From: Capsicum annuum
Lineage: Eukaryota; Streptophyta; Magnoliopsida; Solanales; Solanaceae
DNA length: 64,000 nt
Direction of reading: 5' to 3'
Assembly (NCBI RefSeq): GCF_002878395.1
Contig: NC_061111.1
Span: 25,683,353 to 25,747,352 of the forward strand
In this document: positions 20,881 to 32,406 of the stretch, in pieces
Position numbering within the stretch: the first letter of the stretch is position 1
How the letters are laid out: every line of letters begins with the position of its first letter
Translations under genes and position numbers: made by a program
Notes under the pieces: generated by a model
What the model was told of the DNA's origin: nothing
Database searches by the model: none
The model's input: only the letters and a program-made list of their open reading frames with translations

Positions 20881-23249
20881 TGTGATGCCCCGAAAAATTT
20901 TTCGTTAAGATCTCGAACGAAAATGTATTGAATTCTATTCTTTATCGTGATTAATAATTTTTTTGTGTGGAATTTCTGGATATGCAATCCATCATCGCGT
21001 AGAGCAACGAATAAGCTTTCCAACGATATGTGTATCATCCAAAACGGACACTCGAGCAATGAGTTATGATCATTCCGATCTAATCGTGAATAGTGGTGAA
21101 CAGTAAATGTACAGGAAAAAATACTGAGGCAAGGCGAATTTTAGGCTCAACTTCAAATGATCATAACTCCTTGTACATAATGATCTAGGTGGGCTACTAT
21201 ATATCAACAGAAAGCTCTGAAAGTACTCTTTCCAATGAAATTGGTTTCATCCAATTTTGCCATCGAGGCAAAAAGTTATGGTCGATTTACTTCAGCCTAT
21301 CAAAACAGTCCACCAAAGGACAGATTTGACATTATTTGATTTTTAAGGGTATTTTGGTTATTCCTACTCCAATCCACCCGGGTAAACCATGGATTTAAGT
21401 CCATTAAAAGCATTCAATAGCTCATTTTTCTCCAAAATTTCCTAAGGCTCAAACCCCAACCCTACTACTCCAAATTTCATCCTTCTATGTCTCTTGATTG
21501 AACCGTAGAAATTTTAAATTGATTTGGGATTCGAGTTGATCATGTTAAGGGCTTCAAGAAGCACCCATTATTTTCGTGAATAAAGTTTCGGAGTCGGAAG
21601 TTCATATTTATCTTCCATTTTTAGGTATGTGGGGCTTTGAACAAGATTATCCTTTCGATCTTGTGCCCGGGATTTTTATTGAATTACATTGACATGAGAT
21701 TTTACATATTTTACCATAAATTGAAAATATGGTTTTATATCTTATATTATTGTCCATGAGATAAGGGATTATGTCATTCGATGTGTGTATGATGTTGAGA
21801 TGGAACTATGTCCAAAAAGTATTTGATTATGAGAGTATGATGATTTAATTTGTTAAGCCTTGATTTATACTATCATTCCACTATTTCCTTATTATGAATT
21901 TATAATTGATATTGGAAATTCTATATCCCTACTATGGGTTGATGTCTCAAGTACCTTTAAATGAGAGTTGGATGACAAATTGAAAAATATTGATATTGAA
22001 GTTGCAATGAGTTTTGGTATTTTTCGGATGTTTTTGATGAGTTAAATTGTTGAAAATATTATGTATTGAGTCTTCATATCCTTGTCCAAATGTCGAGTCG
22101 ATTATGGTTCAATGCATTGATACCTTGTTGATGTTGAGGAATATTAAAATGTTTTGAGCTAAAATGTATTGAGTTAGGAATCCACAAATTGATATAATTT
22201 GATAAATGAGAAAGAGATTTGATTTGGACTTTATGATAGGCCTTTGTGATGTTGTGGTGGATTTCCTAATGCGTTCTGAGCTTGTCAGGGAGTAGTACAT
22301 AGTATCGAGAGGGAAATTTGGTATTTCCCCAAACCTATGTGCCACAGTAGGGTTGTTTGATGATGATATTATTGGCCAGAGAGTCCGATTGTGGTTATTG
22401 CAGTTTTAAGGTCGTACTCCCTGGCAAAGAGTATGATGCTTCGGCCAACGAGGGTTTCAAACGTTGGTATTCCACGTAGCTCACGTGGGATTGTCGGTTA
22501 TAGAAAACTCCCCTGTCCATAAGAGTCATGTTTATTGAAATACCGAGTCACTCCGAGTTTTGATGTGGTAAGTCAAGTTGCCTATGATGATCTATAATGA
22601 TTTATGAGGTTTTCCTCCTACATTTCCTATCTAAGATGTTATGAGTTGCATGATTCAATGTCACTCAAACCAGGTGTATCATTATGGTCCGTATGTACGT
22701 TTTTACGAAATTTATGATATTATTTATATTTTGCATGTGCCCCCACATACTCAGTACGTATCTTGTGCTGACCCACATATTTCTCTATGGGCTACATTCT
22801 TACCATGATGTAGGTTCAGGTACTCAGCCGCAGCCGCGACAGTGATATCTGAGTGTCGCATCTACATTCCTTCAGTGGTGAGTCCTCATGGTTCGAGGAC
22901 CAAGTTGCTAGTTTTGGTGCTGTTGTTTTGTGATCCCTTTGGTCTATTGAGTCAGTTGGGGGTTTGTCCCAATGGCTCGTTGATTTTGCTGTATAGAGGC
23001 TATGTCAGACTAGTGGATTGTTGGGTTGGTTTGTGTATAGACATTCCATATATGTATAGTTTAATGATATTCCGTGCCATGTGCGATGCGATGCGATATG
23101 ATATGTACTTATATATAGATCCTTAGCGTAGCGTGTATGTTGTTGTGTTGGAACCCAAGGGTAGTGTTTTGGCTTAAAGGGTTAGCTTGAGGTTACGTGT
23201 AGCCTTGGGCACCGTTCGGCATCTCGGGATGATATCTTGGGGTGTTACA
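20881..23249 (+). repeat. 3' LTR of the Tekay-type element, complete
   Basis: 2369 bp, starting TGTGATGCCCCGAAAAA and ending GGTGTTACA (TG...CA). It contains a CATTTTTAGGTATGTGGGG block and the segment shared with the 15471-15828 remnant. The first bases after it (acctatgc) begin the hairpin at 23251. Confidence 0.88.
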
Positions 23250-23250
23250 A

Positions 23251-24226
23251 CCTATGCGGGAAGGGGGAGGTGAAGAAGACCATATATCAACTCAAACCTT
23301 ATTAAGGAAGAAACATGGGGTAGAAAGGAAAGTGTAGTGAAACTGGCTGATAAAATTAACATGAAAAATGAACAAAATTGAATGAGCTGCAAATGTAAAA
23401 GTGTATCTAAAAATGAAAATCCATTAGTCCATTTTGAAAAGAAAAATGTTAAAGTGGATTAGAGCTGTGCACTTTGTTAGTAGGGGATTGCAACTAGCTA
23501 GCGTAGCCTGAATGAAGACCCACAAAATGTAGGACCAGAACTCTAAGATTGCAGATTTATGAGCACTAATGGTGGTAAGATTTTTTGTCAGGAACAAAAC
23601 CTTAACCAACAACTCCTGAAGTAAAAATAAGGATTAAGCCAAGATGACGATTTCTGAAGTTAAACTTACATCCCATGCCTCCTATTTATGGCTCTAGTAT
23701 GGTCAAAGGCAGTGAAAACAACAAGGCATGATATTTCTACCCAACTACATACCTTTTTATTTCTACTACCATTGACCAGATCAGAACCACAAATAGAAGG
23801 CATAGGATGCAAGTTAGACTTCAGAAATTGACGCCTTGGCTTCCCTAATTTTTACTTCTGGAGTTGTTGGTTCAGGTTTCGTTCTTGACTAAAAATCTTA
23901 CCAATCCTTTATGCTTACCATATGGTTCCTTAGAATTCTGGTCCTGCACTTTGTAGGTCTTTATTGAGGCTACACTCGCTAGTCGCAGTGCCTAGCAAAG
24001 TGTCCAACCTCAGTCCTCTTTAGAATTTTTCTTTTTTCAAGAACGACTGACGAATTTTAATATTTGGATACACTTCCACATTTGAAGCTCATTCAGTTTT
24101 TTATCTTTCAAGTCAATTTCGTTGGCCAAATTGAAAAGAAGTTCCTTACTTGCTTCCCAGTGTTTCCTCTTAAATAAGGTCTAAGATGATATATGGTCTT
24201 CTCCACCTCCCCTTTCCTACACAGGT
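23251..24226. repeat. Long imperfect inverted repeat (hairpin), arms about 480 bp
   Basis: Left arm about 23251-23730 and right arm about 23740-24226 are reverse complements with roughly 75-80% identity by eye over their whole length. The outer ends pair ACCTATGCGGGAAGGGGGAG with the complement of CTCCCCTTTCCTACACAGGT; inner blocks around AACTCC(T/A)GAAGTAAAAAT also pair. The loop is only tens of bases. The outer left flank is cut by the gypsy LTR at 23249, so the original arm may have been longer. No coding region recognised; one arm has open but unfamiliar reading in places. A transcript through it would fold into a very long hairpin. Confidence 0.8.
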
Positions 24227-24998
24227 ATTCTCCCAAGCACTTTCTACTATATAATAGTCTCCTCGAGCAATCTATCCATATAAATTTGAACCAGGGAAAT
24301 TTCTATTGATTTTCCATTCTTGTTTGGTGCAGTGTGAGGCTTCAGATGCCTTTCAAAAGTCCATTGCACCATTAAAATCGGTCCAATCACTATTGGATAG
24401 TTACACTGCTGCTAAAAAGTTAAACCCCTCTCCAAACTTGACATATAAACGTGAGCAAAACCATCATTAAATTATAACAGGGTATCGACACCACCGTCTT
24501 GGAACCCTTCGACCTTATTAGTCTGTACCTATCAAACTAAACTGTAACATGTTGGATCTTATTTGAAGGATCAATGTCTAATCGATAAAAATTACATTCA
24601 AAAGATTATTGTACTTTATGTGTGTCCGTCACAATAGCCTGATCAATAATACATAACTCCCACACATGGAAATGGATCTATTCATCTGCACGCACCTTAT
24701 TCTCCTTACCCCATCAATGTCAGACAATGTTTGTTCTTCACTCCCCATCGTTAAATAGTGTACAAGACTACGGAGGCTCAAAGTATAACCATCTTCAATG
24801 TCAGAGGTCTACTTGCCCGTCAATAAAAAACAAGTGCTACAAGTCGTGACTTTTCACCTTTTTTTATTTTTAAATCTATTTATATAAAAAATAGTCACCA
24901 GTTTGGATTAATTAAGGTATGTGATGACTATTAAAAAAGAGGTGAACAGTCGTGACTTTTTGTCTAACACATTCAAAATAGCTGATGAATCAAATTCC
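24227..24998. other. Unassigned sequence with a possible exon fragment
   Basis: No gene recognised. At about 24332 a TTTGGTGCAG acceptor-like site is followed by about 110 nt of open reading (CEASDAFQKSIAPLKSVQSL...), which looks exon-like but does not match a family I know. Around 24846-24960 an imperfect inverted pair (TTCACCTTTTTTTA / TAAAAAAGAGGTGAA) and a direct repeat GTCGTGACTTTT occur, possibly the end of the MULE to the right. Confidence 0.3.
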
Positions 24999-25203
24999 CT
25001 ATCTGTTGCAATCGATAAATAAGCTGTTAGAAGAAATCAAAACATCTCCTCCAACAAATGGTCCATCTTTAACAATAGATAATCCATATGTTACAACAGA
25101 TGTCTCATCTGTTGCACATATAGACCATCTGTTGCAACAGATGGTAAATCTATTATGACAGTGGGTTATCTGTTGTGACAGATGGAAGATCTGTTGCAAC
25201 ACA
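24999..25203. repeat. 21-bp palindromic repeat array A
   Basis: Successive units begin CTGTTGCA or CTGTTGTG, spaced 20-21 bp apart between about 25105 and 25203, with looser copies to 24999. The core CTGTTGCAACAG is a perfect 12-bp palindrome; unit tails differ (GGTAAAT, TGGGTTAT, GGAAGAT). Confidence 0.75.
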
Positions 25204-25375
25204 ATAACAATGGTTGTTATTAAGTCTCAAACCATTTTGAAAAGGTGAGAAGTTTGAATGTAAAAGAGAAAGTCGCAAATTTTCACAGAAAATGACAAGC
25301 TAGCAGTTTGAATGTAATTAATACAATAGAGTTGAACAATTTATCTTTTTTCCAAACACATTCAGATTCAATCCT

Positions 25376-25387
25376 CTATATATAGGT
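25376..25387 (+). promoter_or_regulatory. TATA box for the small MULE ORF
   Basis: CTATATATAGGT lies 111 bp upstream of a splice donor and about 230 bp upstream of the ATG at 25611. Spacing and sequence fit a plant core promoter on the plus strand. Confidence 0.45.
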
Positions 25388-25610
25388 CCCTCTTTAATCT
25401 TTATTCTACTCTATTTTTATTTATTTCTTGCATTTTGTCTTTTCATATTGCATCTTCAACCACTTCTATTCAAAGAGCATAATCCTTTCTGGTTGAGGTA
25501 AGTTTTTTTCTATGTAAATCTATCAGTTGGTAATATATGTTGTATTATATTCGGACTCTTTTATTTACTTTTCTATTTACGTTTTTTGTCAATTCATGCA
25601 TGTTCTAGAT

Positions 25611-25814
25611 ATGACTGATCTTGTTTGGAACATTGCTATTATACATGACACTGTGCGGGAACTTCAGAGATAGGTTAACGACTTGCAGAGGGAGTTGATC
25701 CACGTGAGAGCAAGGATGTTCAGAGAGATGTAGAGGCTGATGAGGGCCCTGCTGCTTTCAATTGATTGGCCGACTGTCAATAATAATGATGATAATAATA
25801 ATAATAATAATTAG
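25611..25814 (+). pseudogene. Small coiled-coil-like ORF inside the MULE, with two in-frame TAG codons
   Basis: 68 codons from ATG 25611 to TAG 25812-25814, with in-frame TAGs at codons 21 and 41 that could each be a former CAG (Gln). The reading has a heptad-like pattern: IIHDTVRELQR, stop, VNDLQRELIHVRARMFREM, stop, RLMRALLLSIDWPT, ending in a poly-Asn tail from an AAT microsatellite. A TATA box at 25376, a GAG/GTAAGT donor at 25498 and a TTCTAG acceptor at 25608 (111-nt 5' UTR intron) suggest a real transcription unit. I do not recognise the family. It sits between arrays A and B, convergent with the mudrA pseudogene. Confidence 0.45.
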
Positions 25815-26397
25815 AATGTGTTTTTTCTTTTAGCGTATGCATTTAAATTTTTCTATATCGGATCTATACCTAATGTATTTGTTTTTCATTTAATGAAAAC
25901 TTTATTTTTGATTGACTTTGACTTTTTAATTCTTATTTAATTTTCATTCTGTCTATTTCTTCTTCTAATTATGTTAACATGTCAACGGTTGGAGGTAAGG
26001 AACAATTTTGAATTCAGTAGCAATAACAATTTTGGCTTTTGAGTTCTTTCAATAGTTGGACCATGTGTTGGAACAGATTAGTCATCGATTGAATTTCTGT
26101 CAATAGATTATCCATCTGTTGTGACAGATTTGTCATCTGTTGGAGGAAAATACTCCAGTTTAATGAACTGTATTGTGTTCCAGCTAATGTCCATCTGTTG
26201 CAACAAATAGGTAATCTGTTGAAAATATTTTTGTGGTCTGTTGTATTTAGTTCATGTTTTCCCTCTTTTTATTAATGCACAAGTTATTAAAAATGATATT
26301 TTATATAATAAATGATAACATTTACGTTCACAACAATGAGTTAAATATATAAAAGTCCACGACAAACAACAACACAAGTTTTTGTAATTACAACGAT
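25815..26397. other. Downstream of small ORF, includes repeat array B
   Basis: AT-rich 3' flank, then looser copies of the palindromic repeat at 26055-26250 (CATCTGTTGTGACAGA, CATCTGTTGCAACAAA, GTAATCTGTTG). This is the weakest of the four arrays. No gene seen. Confidence 0.55.
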
Positions 26398-28505
26398 CAT
26401 GGTGGATTACGATCTGGGCATATAGTTCTTTTGTGGCCAGCGCTCTTATATACGGAGCACTTGTTTCTTCTTGATGGAAATGATTCTCCGACTCCATGCC
26501 TCCTCTTATGTGGCCTTCTTCCTGATTTGATAGTGCTTGGGTCAATATATGGAAGAGGTATTAATCTCCCCAAAAGCTCTGCAGGAGCAACCCAAGATTC
26601 TTTGGGAGACACTAGAGTAATATGTCCACTATATACCATTATATATTTTTCCACCAAATAATATGAAGAAGTATACTCATAAATTTTAGTTCCATATTTT
26701 GCACTGTGTTGAGCTCAAAGCGCTGCCATAGCATGTGGACAGGGTATTTTGTCCAAGTCAAAAACTTTGCACATACAAGATCTTGTTTGAAAATCGACTG
26801 TGGCAACATCACCATGACCGTTGGTACTAAACTTGTAATCTGTTATTTGATGAGATAATAACTTATTTCCTAGACTGATGTTTGTTGATATTATTTTTTT
26901 CGCTTCTAGAACAAGTGGGGTTCCTGCTTCCTCGAACTCCACACGCCTTTCGTGAAAAAATTAGCCATATTTCTTGTTTATTTTTTCAAACAGAGTCATG
27001 ATGGAAAATTCTTTTTCATCACCAAACAATAAATTCACTGATTCAGTTATGTTTGACATCATAATATTGTACATATACAAAAGAATCACTTATTACGACA
27101 TCATACTAAACTTGTAACTCAAACAAAGATATTAATATCATAAGAATGTACCTATTTGCTGGACAAAATGTCCGGCTCCATCTCTCGAAACCGACACATA
27201 TGAAATGTTCTGCTGCCTTGGGATGCATATTTGCTATTTGTTTTAACTGCTCTATAAAAAAGGGTCATGACTCTTTCATTGTGAAAGTTGGTTAGAATAT
27301 TCTCACAGGATGCTTGACGCAACAACCAAAGTAAGCTGAAGTGAAGAAAATTGAATCCATCTTTGGAATATTTGGATGCCTATCTGAAACAAAACACAAC
27401 TCTTTGGTATCTTCGATGCAGCTTCGCAGTTGTTTAAAAAAATATCCACAAGAGGCATCATATTCCTTGTCCTCTATGCAAAAAGCGATAGGAAAGCTGT
27501 GATTCTACGCATCCTGTTGCACCGCCACTAGAAGAACTCCATTATACCTGCTCGTAAAGAAGGTACTGTCGACGGCTATGCCTTTTCTCAAATGTCGAAA
27601 ACCTTGAATCCAAGCACCATAGGATACAAAAAAAGTACTTGAACCTTCTATTTTCATCAACATGCAATGTTGTCTTACTTCCAAGATTCGTGGACTCAAG
27701 CATGTAACGGTAGGCATCGAGGACTGCATACCATGCTCGTGTGTACCCCTAACCAAGTCCTTGGCAATCTCCATGGCCGTATATATCTTCCAATAACTGA
27801 ATAGGACACCCAATTTCGTAAGGAGTTGATTGGCCATAACCTTTGTAGAAAGGCCTTTTCCATTGGGGAATCTATTCTTGAAATATTCACCGAGGACATT
27901 TGCCGTAGCGTGAGGATTTTGGCCCGAAATGTGCTCCGAACCACATGTGTGATACTTTTCATGTTTATGAATGACGAATCTGTCAGAACTTAAGTACTTC
28001 ACCACTCTCAACCACCACTTGAAGTTCGGAGTAGCACATTTGTAGCAAAAGATTTTGCTCGAATTAATCACATTCATTATTCTGAAATCTTTTTTCAAGC
28101 AAGAAATAAACAAAGTAGTAGATAGTTCTATCTTGTCCTTGAATGACATTCCCTTGTAAAAGCTGGTCTCATCGTCTTGACGATTGCCAAACTATGTCGA
28201 TCGAGAAGAATTGCCCATCGTATTGGTCGCATCAATAGGCGTAGTTGTTTGATCATCATTTAAAATATTCATGTCTAGATCATCCAACCTATCATCAAAG
28301 ATGTCTTTTTGTTCTTCTTTTTCTAGTTTGCATTCTCTCTCATCTTTTCAACCACGTACACCCTTAACACCAGCCTGGATGAATCACTAAGATAAGCACA
28401 CAACCGAACCTGATCGGTTATAGTAAAAGGTAGTACCCTCTGATTTTCAAAGGAGTTGTGCACGTTGCTAATGACGAGTATTTTGATTGACAATTCAGTC
28501 CACAA
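26398..28505 (-). pseudogene. mudrA-like MULE transposase (N-terminal domain, catalytic core, SWIM, CCHC knuckle)
   Basis: Cut-and-paste transposase of the Mutator superfamily. Read on the minus strand: N-terminal segment from 28505 (RLCAYLSDSSRLVLRVYVVE), frameshift near 28330, acidic linker, TAG at about 28193, then 28149-27505 with the DNA-binding region (HTCGSEHISGQNPHA) and the start of the DDE core (GIAVDSTFFTSRYNGVLLVA, first Asp). A TAG follows at about 27502, then ELCFVSDRHPNIPKM (second Asp). A SWIM finger at 26715-26942 (CMCKVFDLDKIPCPHA; C-x-C and C-x-H) and a C-terminal knuckle NKCSVYKSAGHKRTIC (one Cys read as Tyr) complete the order. Several stops and a frameshift make it a pseudogene; introns may lie at 26950-27250. 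Confidence 0.8.
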
Positions 28506-28737
28506 TAGCTGATGATTAAGTTCACAAAATTATCATACGAATATTACTTTGGACTGTCATAGCTATTGTTTTTAGTATTTCACCCTTCTTCCAATGCCAT
28601 ACAGATCGATTGCTCTTCTCGATTCATTAACCATGACAATCCACCCCTATTGTTATTGATCTCTCCATTAGTAGTACCTAAATAATGTCATTTGTTAAAA
28701 AAAGTTAATAGTGATTTCATAGTGCCGTAACATGAAT

Positions 28738-29350
28738 CCCAACAGATGTGTAATCTGTTGCAATAGGTGAAAAATAAATTGCAACAGGTAAGTTATCAGT
28801 CACAACAGATTACTTACCTATTGGGATTCATGTTACGCTTCTGAAGCTGATTTTAACAGACGAGTCATTTATTGTAACAGGTGAATCATATGTTGCAACA
28901 GACTATACATCTGTTGCAACAGATAAAACGCCTATTGGGATAGATGTTACAGTACTAAGGAGCCTTTGAAGCTGAATCCAACAGATAAGTGACATGTTAC
29001 AACAGATAATTAGCATATTGCAACAGATAACTTACCTATTGCAACAGACGATGCGTCTATTAGAATCGAGTTCAGGTTCTATTGCAACAGTTTACTTATC
29101 TATTGCAACAGATATTTTTCCTGTTGCAACAGATGACACGTCTATTGGAATCGAGTTCAGGTTCTATTGCAATAAGTTACTAATCTGTTGCAATAGATAG
29201 TTACCCTGTTGCAATGAATAACTAGTTTGTTATAAAAGATGGGTCATATGTTGTAATAGATGACCCATCTGTTCAATCAATGTTACAGTACTATAGAACT
29301 ATAAGATGATTGATCTATTTAAACAGATGGCTCTTATGTTGCATTCATGT
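28738..29350. repeat. 21-22-bp palindromic repeat array C
   Basis: The largest array: about 25 recognisable TTGCAACAGAT or near-copies, several spaced 21-22 bp apart (for example about 29000-29060). A longer superunit also repeats: the block GAATCGAGTTCAGGTTCTATT occurs at about 29061 and 29149. The array lies upstream of the mudrA pseudogene start. Confidence 0.75.
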
Positions 29351-30747
29351 TCACGTGCTATTATTGTTGAAAAAACAGCACAATAGCAGTTACCCAAATG
29401 ATAAATTCAACTAAAAATCATAATTTGACTTACCAAAATTTCCTATGAAGTAATGTCAAAGTGGAAAGTGATGTACGAAATTAAATTTGACCTAAAAAAT
29501 TGGTCAAATAGCAGCAGTAGCGGTAACAACAACAACAACAACAACAACAATGGTCAATAAGAAGAAGATGAAGATGATAATAAAGTAGAAGATGATGATA
29601 ATGAAGCAGAAGATGATGAATATAGCAGCAGCAACAATGAACAACAAAAATTGCTAAGAGAGAGAAAACAACAATGGATGAGAAGAGAGAGAAATGCGTC
29701 TTTTTCCCTCCATTTCCTGTTATATTAGGTAAATATTTGGATCAAAGTGTAAATTTAAAAACTTGTGGGTTATTCTCAAACTTACCCAACTTTCTTAATC
29801 CAAAATAAAGTAATTGTTACATACACTCAATTATTAAGACATGAGTCACCTACACCTCATTTTCAAACTCTTTTGTCACTTTTAGCTAAAAGCCCTGTGT
29901 TACAAATGTATATACATTTTTTATGTATTGGTTCATATATAAATATGTGCATACATCTGTTTTGTGTTTGTGCGTATATACATATGCATATATATATATA
30001 TATATATATATATAAGTATGAACATATATGTATAACTGTTTTATATACATACGCTGGTTTCTTCTACATTGTGTATTACAAATTAAAATGGATATCAACA
30101 CATTCATGATACTCAGATTTGCTCACAAATGTAATTTTCAGGGTTTTGGATTTTAGTTCTCAAAAATAATTAGGGATGTTGGAGATACAAAGTGAGTGAA
30201 TCACTCCCACGCCCCCACCCCCTACCTCACCCCAATCTCTAAACATAACTAAAATAGTAACAATTCTATTAGTTAATATTTGTATATTAGGGTCCTAAAC
30301 ACATTTAGTTACCAACTGAAATTTATAAAATAATTATTAAAACTTAGACTAAGAAGTTAGTTAAGAGGGGTCAACTATATGTGAAATTTTTCCTAAATTT
30401 AATACATGTGCATATTTAGTGAACTTGATAACCCAAATATATTATGTCTGATTACATAAACTAAATGCAGGGTCTTGTTTCTAGCAAAATAAAGATACAA
30501 TATTAGAAATCAAGACATCAAGAATTCAATAAAAAAAAGCATGAATCCTATAGACCATAAAAATGAGAATTTTATCAATAAACACAAAATTTCATCATCA
30601 ATTCCATAAAAATACTGTAAAATCATAATAAGAAATAACTTGAAAAGAGAGGACAAGAAACATAATGTTCAGAAAGAGAAAAGAGTTGAATGCGAAGATA
30701 TAATATATATCTTAACAATCAACTTTTCTCTCATCTAGACGTTGTGT
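29351..30747. other. No gene; microsatellites
   Basis: Contains an (AAC)n run at about 29535-29560, a GAAGAT/GATGAT-rich purine tract to 29640 and a (TA)n run at about 29987-30014. The remainder is AT-rich without recognisable domains. The short ORFs here are products of simple repeats. Confidence 0.55.
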
Positions 30748-31066
30748 TTATCGAGAGTCTAAAAAAGCAGCAATATAAGAATTATAACTAGGAGATAGTA
30801 TACCTGATGCTATTGATACTTGTCTTTGATGAGATACTTGCGATGAGCCGTTGAAATTTTGACCCTGTTGATTATTGTAATTTCCGCAACGAGCATTGTA
30901 TCCATATCCTCGTTCATTGTAGTTACCACACCCACACCCTCTTTCACCTCTCCAATTTCCACGACCTTCATGCCAATTTCCAGAATTATTGGTGGCATTA
31001 TTATTTGTATACATGTCGTTGGAGACTCCAGTATTAGGCTTTGGGTAGACGCTGAAATTTATTATC
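30748..31066 (-). pseudogene. Copia gag, C-terminal Gly/Asn/Arg-rich part
   Basis: Minus-strand reading from the hAT junction (LATIINFSVYPKPNTGVSN) runs into a Gly-Arg-Asn-rich, RNA-binding-like tail (GNWHEGRGNWRGERGCGCG). It stops at FLDSR with no protease DSGAT motif following. Confidence 0.55.
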
Positions 31067-31074
31067 GTAGCTAG

Positions 31075-32398
31075 TAGGGGCGGATCTATTAAGGCCCGTG
31101 GGGGTGACACGCCACCCGCAAATTTCGACGAAAACTCTCTATATATAGCTGTATATATATACAGATATAGTTAAAAATTAAGTCTGTCACCCACAATAAC
31201 AAGACATTGTCTAGTGTCGGTGGCAAAGAGCTAGTTTTGTAGCTCTAAGGTCTTGTGTTCGAAACCTGTTGGCAGCATCTATTTTTTAAAATCATTTTTG
31301 TTAATAATTTTTCATTAAAAAAGTAAGGTACCAGCTGGCTTTGTTAATAACTGTTTTTTAAAACCATTTTTGTTAATAATTGCAACAAGCATACTTGATA
31401 CCCATCATCTGGCTTTGTTAATAATTGCAACGTACTTTATACCAAGCAAAGCCAAATTCCTATTTCCAAATAAAAACAAAAAAAGTATTTCCAAATTCCG
31501 AATCAAAACATCGACTGAGACTCTTGTTCTTGAGGTTTCCTACTGCTGCTACAGTGCTGCTGCTGCTTGCTCTCTCTCTCTGTTTGCTCTCCGTAAGTTA
31601 TATTGAAAAATTATTTTGTTTCTCTTTCTTGAGCCTAGAAACTCAAATTTGGAATTATCTATGTATCTTGATAACTTGATTTAGGAAAAAAGTGTTCTAG
31701 TTTTGTGATTGAGAATTTGAGATGGAGAATTTTTTCAAGAAGATTAATTATTCACAATCAAGTTCTAGTAATGTCAATGTCAATCGTTCTTGTCTTATAA
31801 CTGACCTCGATTTGGGCTCACTTAAAGTTGATCCGGGAGAAAGAACCTATTTCTGATTATGATCCTCGAATACGAGATGAAGTGAGGAAATATTATATTG
31901 AAAAAGGGCCTTGTCAACCTGACTTGAAACATTAGTTGAGGCAAATATGATTTGGCAAAGGCATTAGTTGAGTCAAATCTTGTAGAGACTTATTCACTTG
32001 TTTATTTACTTGTGAAGTTGACTTTGATTTTACCCGTCACTACGGCAACTGTTGAGAGAGCATTCTCTTCTATGAAGCACATAAAAAATGAAGTGCGAAA
32101 TAGTGTTGGTGATCAATATTTAAATGATTGTTTAGTATGTTACATGCGTGATGTATTTAAAAATGTAAGTAATGATGTCATCGTTGATCATTTTCAAAAT
32201 ATGAAAACTCGTTGTGGGCAATTGTAATGAATTATGAATATTATGATATTAGTAATATTATTAAAAGTTTAAGTTTGGTCATTTATTATTGTTCTTTTAT
32301 TATTGATTGATTTGTTAATTATCCTATAAACCGACAAGATGAATAATCCGATTGAATTACTTGGCACCCGGTGAGTTCGGATCCTGAATTCGCCTCTG
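31075..32398 (+). mobile_element. Internally deleted hAT transposon (TTF/ZMYM-type) with 8-bp target duplication
   Basis: Terminal inverted repeats TAGGGGCGGATCTA (left) and, read inverted, CAGAGGCGAATTCA (right). Flanked by GTAGCTAG (31067-31074) and GTAGCTAA (32399-32406), an 8-bp hAT-type target duplication with one mismatch. It carries the two ends of a transposase gene but not the middle. The insertion splits the copia gag, whose reading resumes across it. Confidence 0.85.
31722..32227 (+). pseudogene. hAT transposase remnant, N-terminal and C-terminal (dimerisation) parts
   Basis: The N-terminal part begins MENFFKKINYSQSSSS at 31722, breaks by frameshift near 31850, and continues ISDYDPRIRDEVRKYYIEKG to about 31935; this is the TTF-type zinc finger entry of ZMYM-like hAT transposases. 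It jumps directly to the C-terminal dimerisation domain 31952-32227 (LILPVTTATVERAFSSMKHI). The RNase H-like catalytic centre, about 400-500 residues in relatives, is absent. Confidence 0.8.
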
Positions 32399-32406
32399 GT
32401 AGCTAA

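Larger units (their letters stand above)
15471..23249 (+). mobile_element. Ty3/gypsy Del/Tekay-type (chromovirus) retrotransposon, 5' LTR truncated
   Basis: Order on the plus strand: 5' LTR remnant, PBS, gag, protease, RT, RNase H, integrase with a C-terminal chromodomain-like segment, purine tract, full 3' LTR (20881-23249). That order is gypsy, and the chromodomain-like end (SVESATWDAEADMRTKYPHL) points to the Del/Tekay chromovirus clade. Only about 357 bp of the 5' LTR remains; it aligns to 22888-23249 of the 3' LTR with roughly 7% differences by eye, mostly transitions. The coding region carries many in-frame stops, so it is dead. The 5' truncation prevents a target-duplication check. Confidence 0.88.
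24999..29350 (-). mobile_element. Mutator-like element (mudrA type) bordered by 21-bp palindromic arrays
   Basis: Between arrays of the CTGTTGCAACAGAT repeat (24999-25203, 26055-26250 and 28738-29350) lie a minus-strand mudrA-type transposase pseudogene and a small plus-strand ORF in convergent orientation. The outer boundaries are not certain: I found no clean TIR or 9-bp target duplication. A two-gene convergent layout is known for Mutator MuDR (mudrA and mudrB); whether the small ORF is analogous is inference. Confidence 0.55.

Noticed and set aside
25611..25814. Programmed readthrough of the two TAG codons in the small MULE ORF.
   Set aside because: The surrounding transposase is also riddled with stops; simple decay from CAG is the simpler explanation.
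28738..29350. Array C looked at first like a CRISPR array (regular short palindromic repeats).
   Set aside because: Plant nuclear context, no cas genes, repeats 12-14 bp and degenerate with no unique spacers of constant length. It is a tandem/satellite-like repeat.
29765..30109. Overlapping ORFs on both strands around 29.8-30.1 kb.
   Set aside because: They run through a (TA)n microsatellite and lack any family signature.
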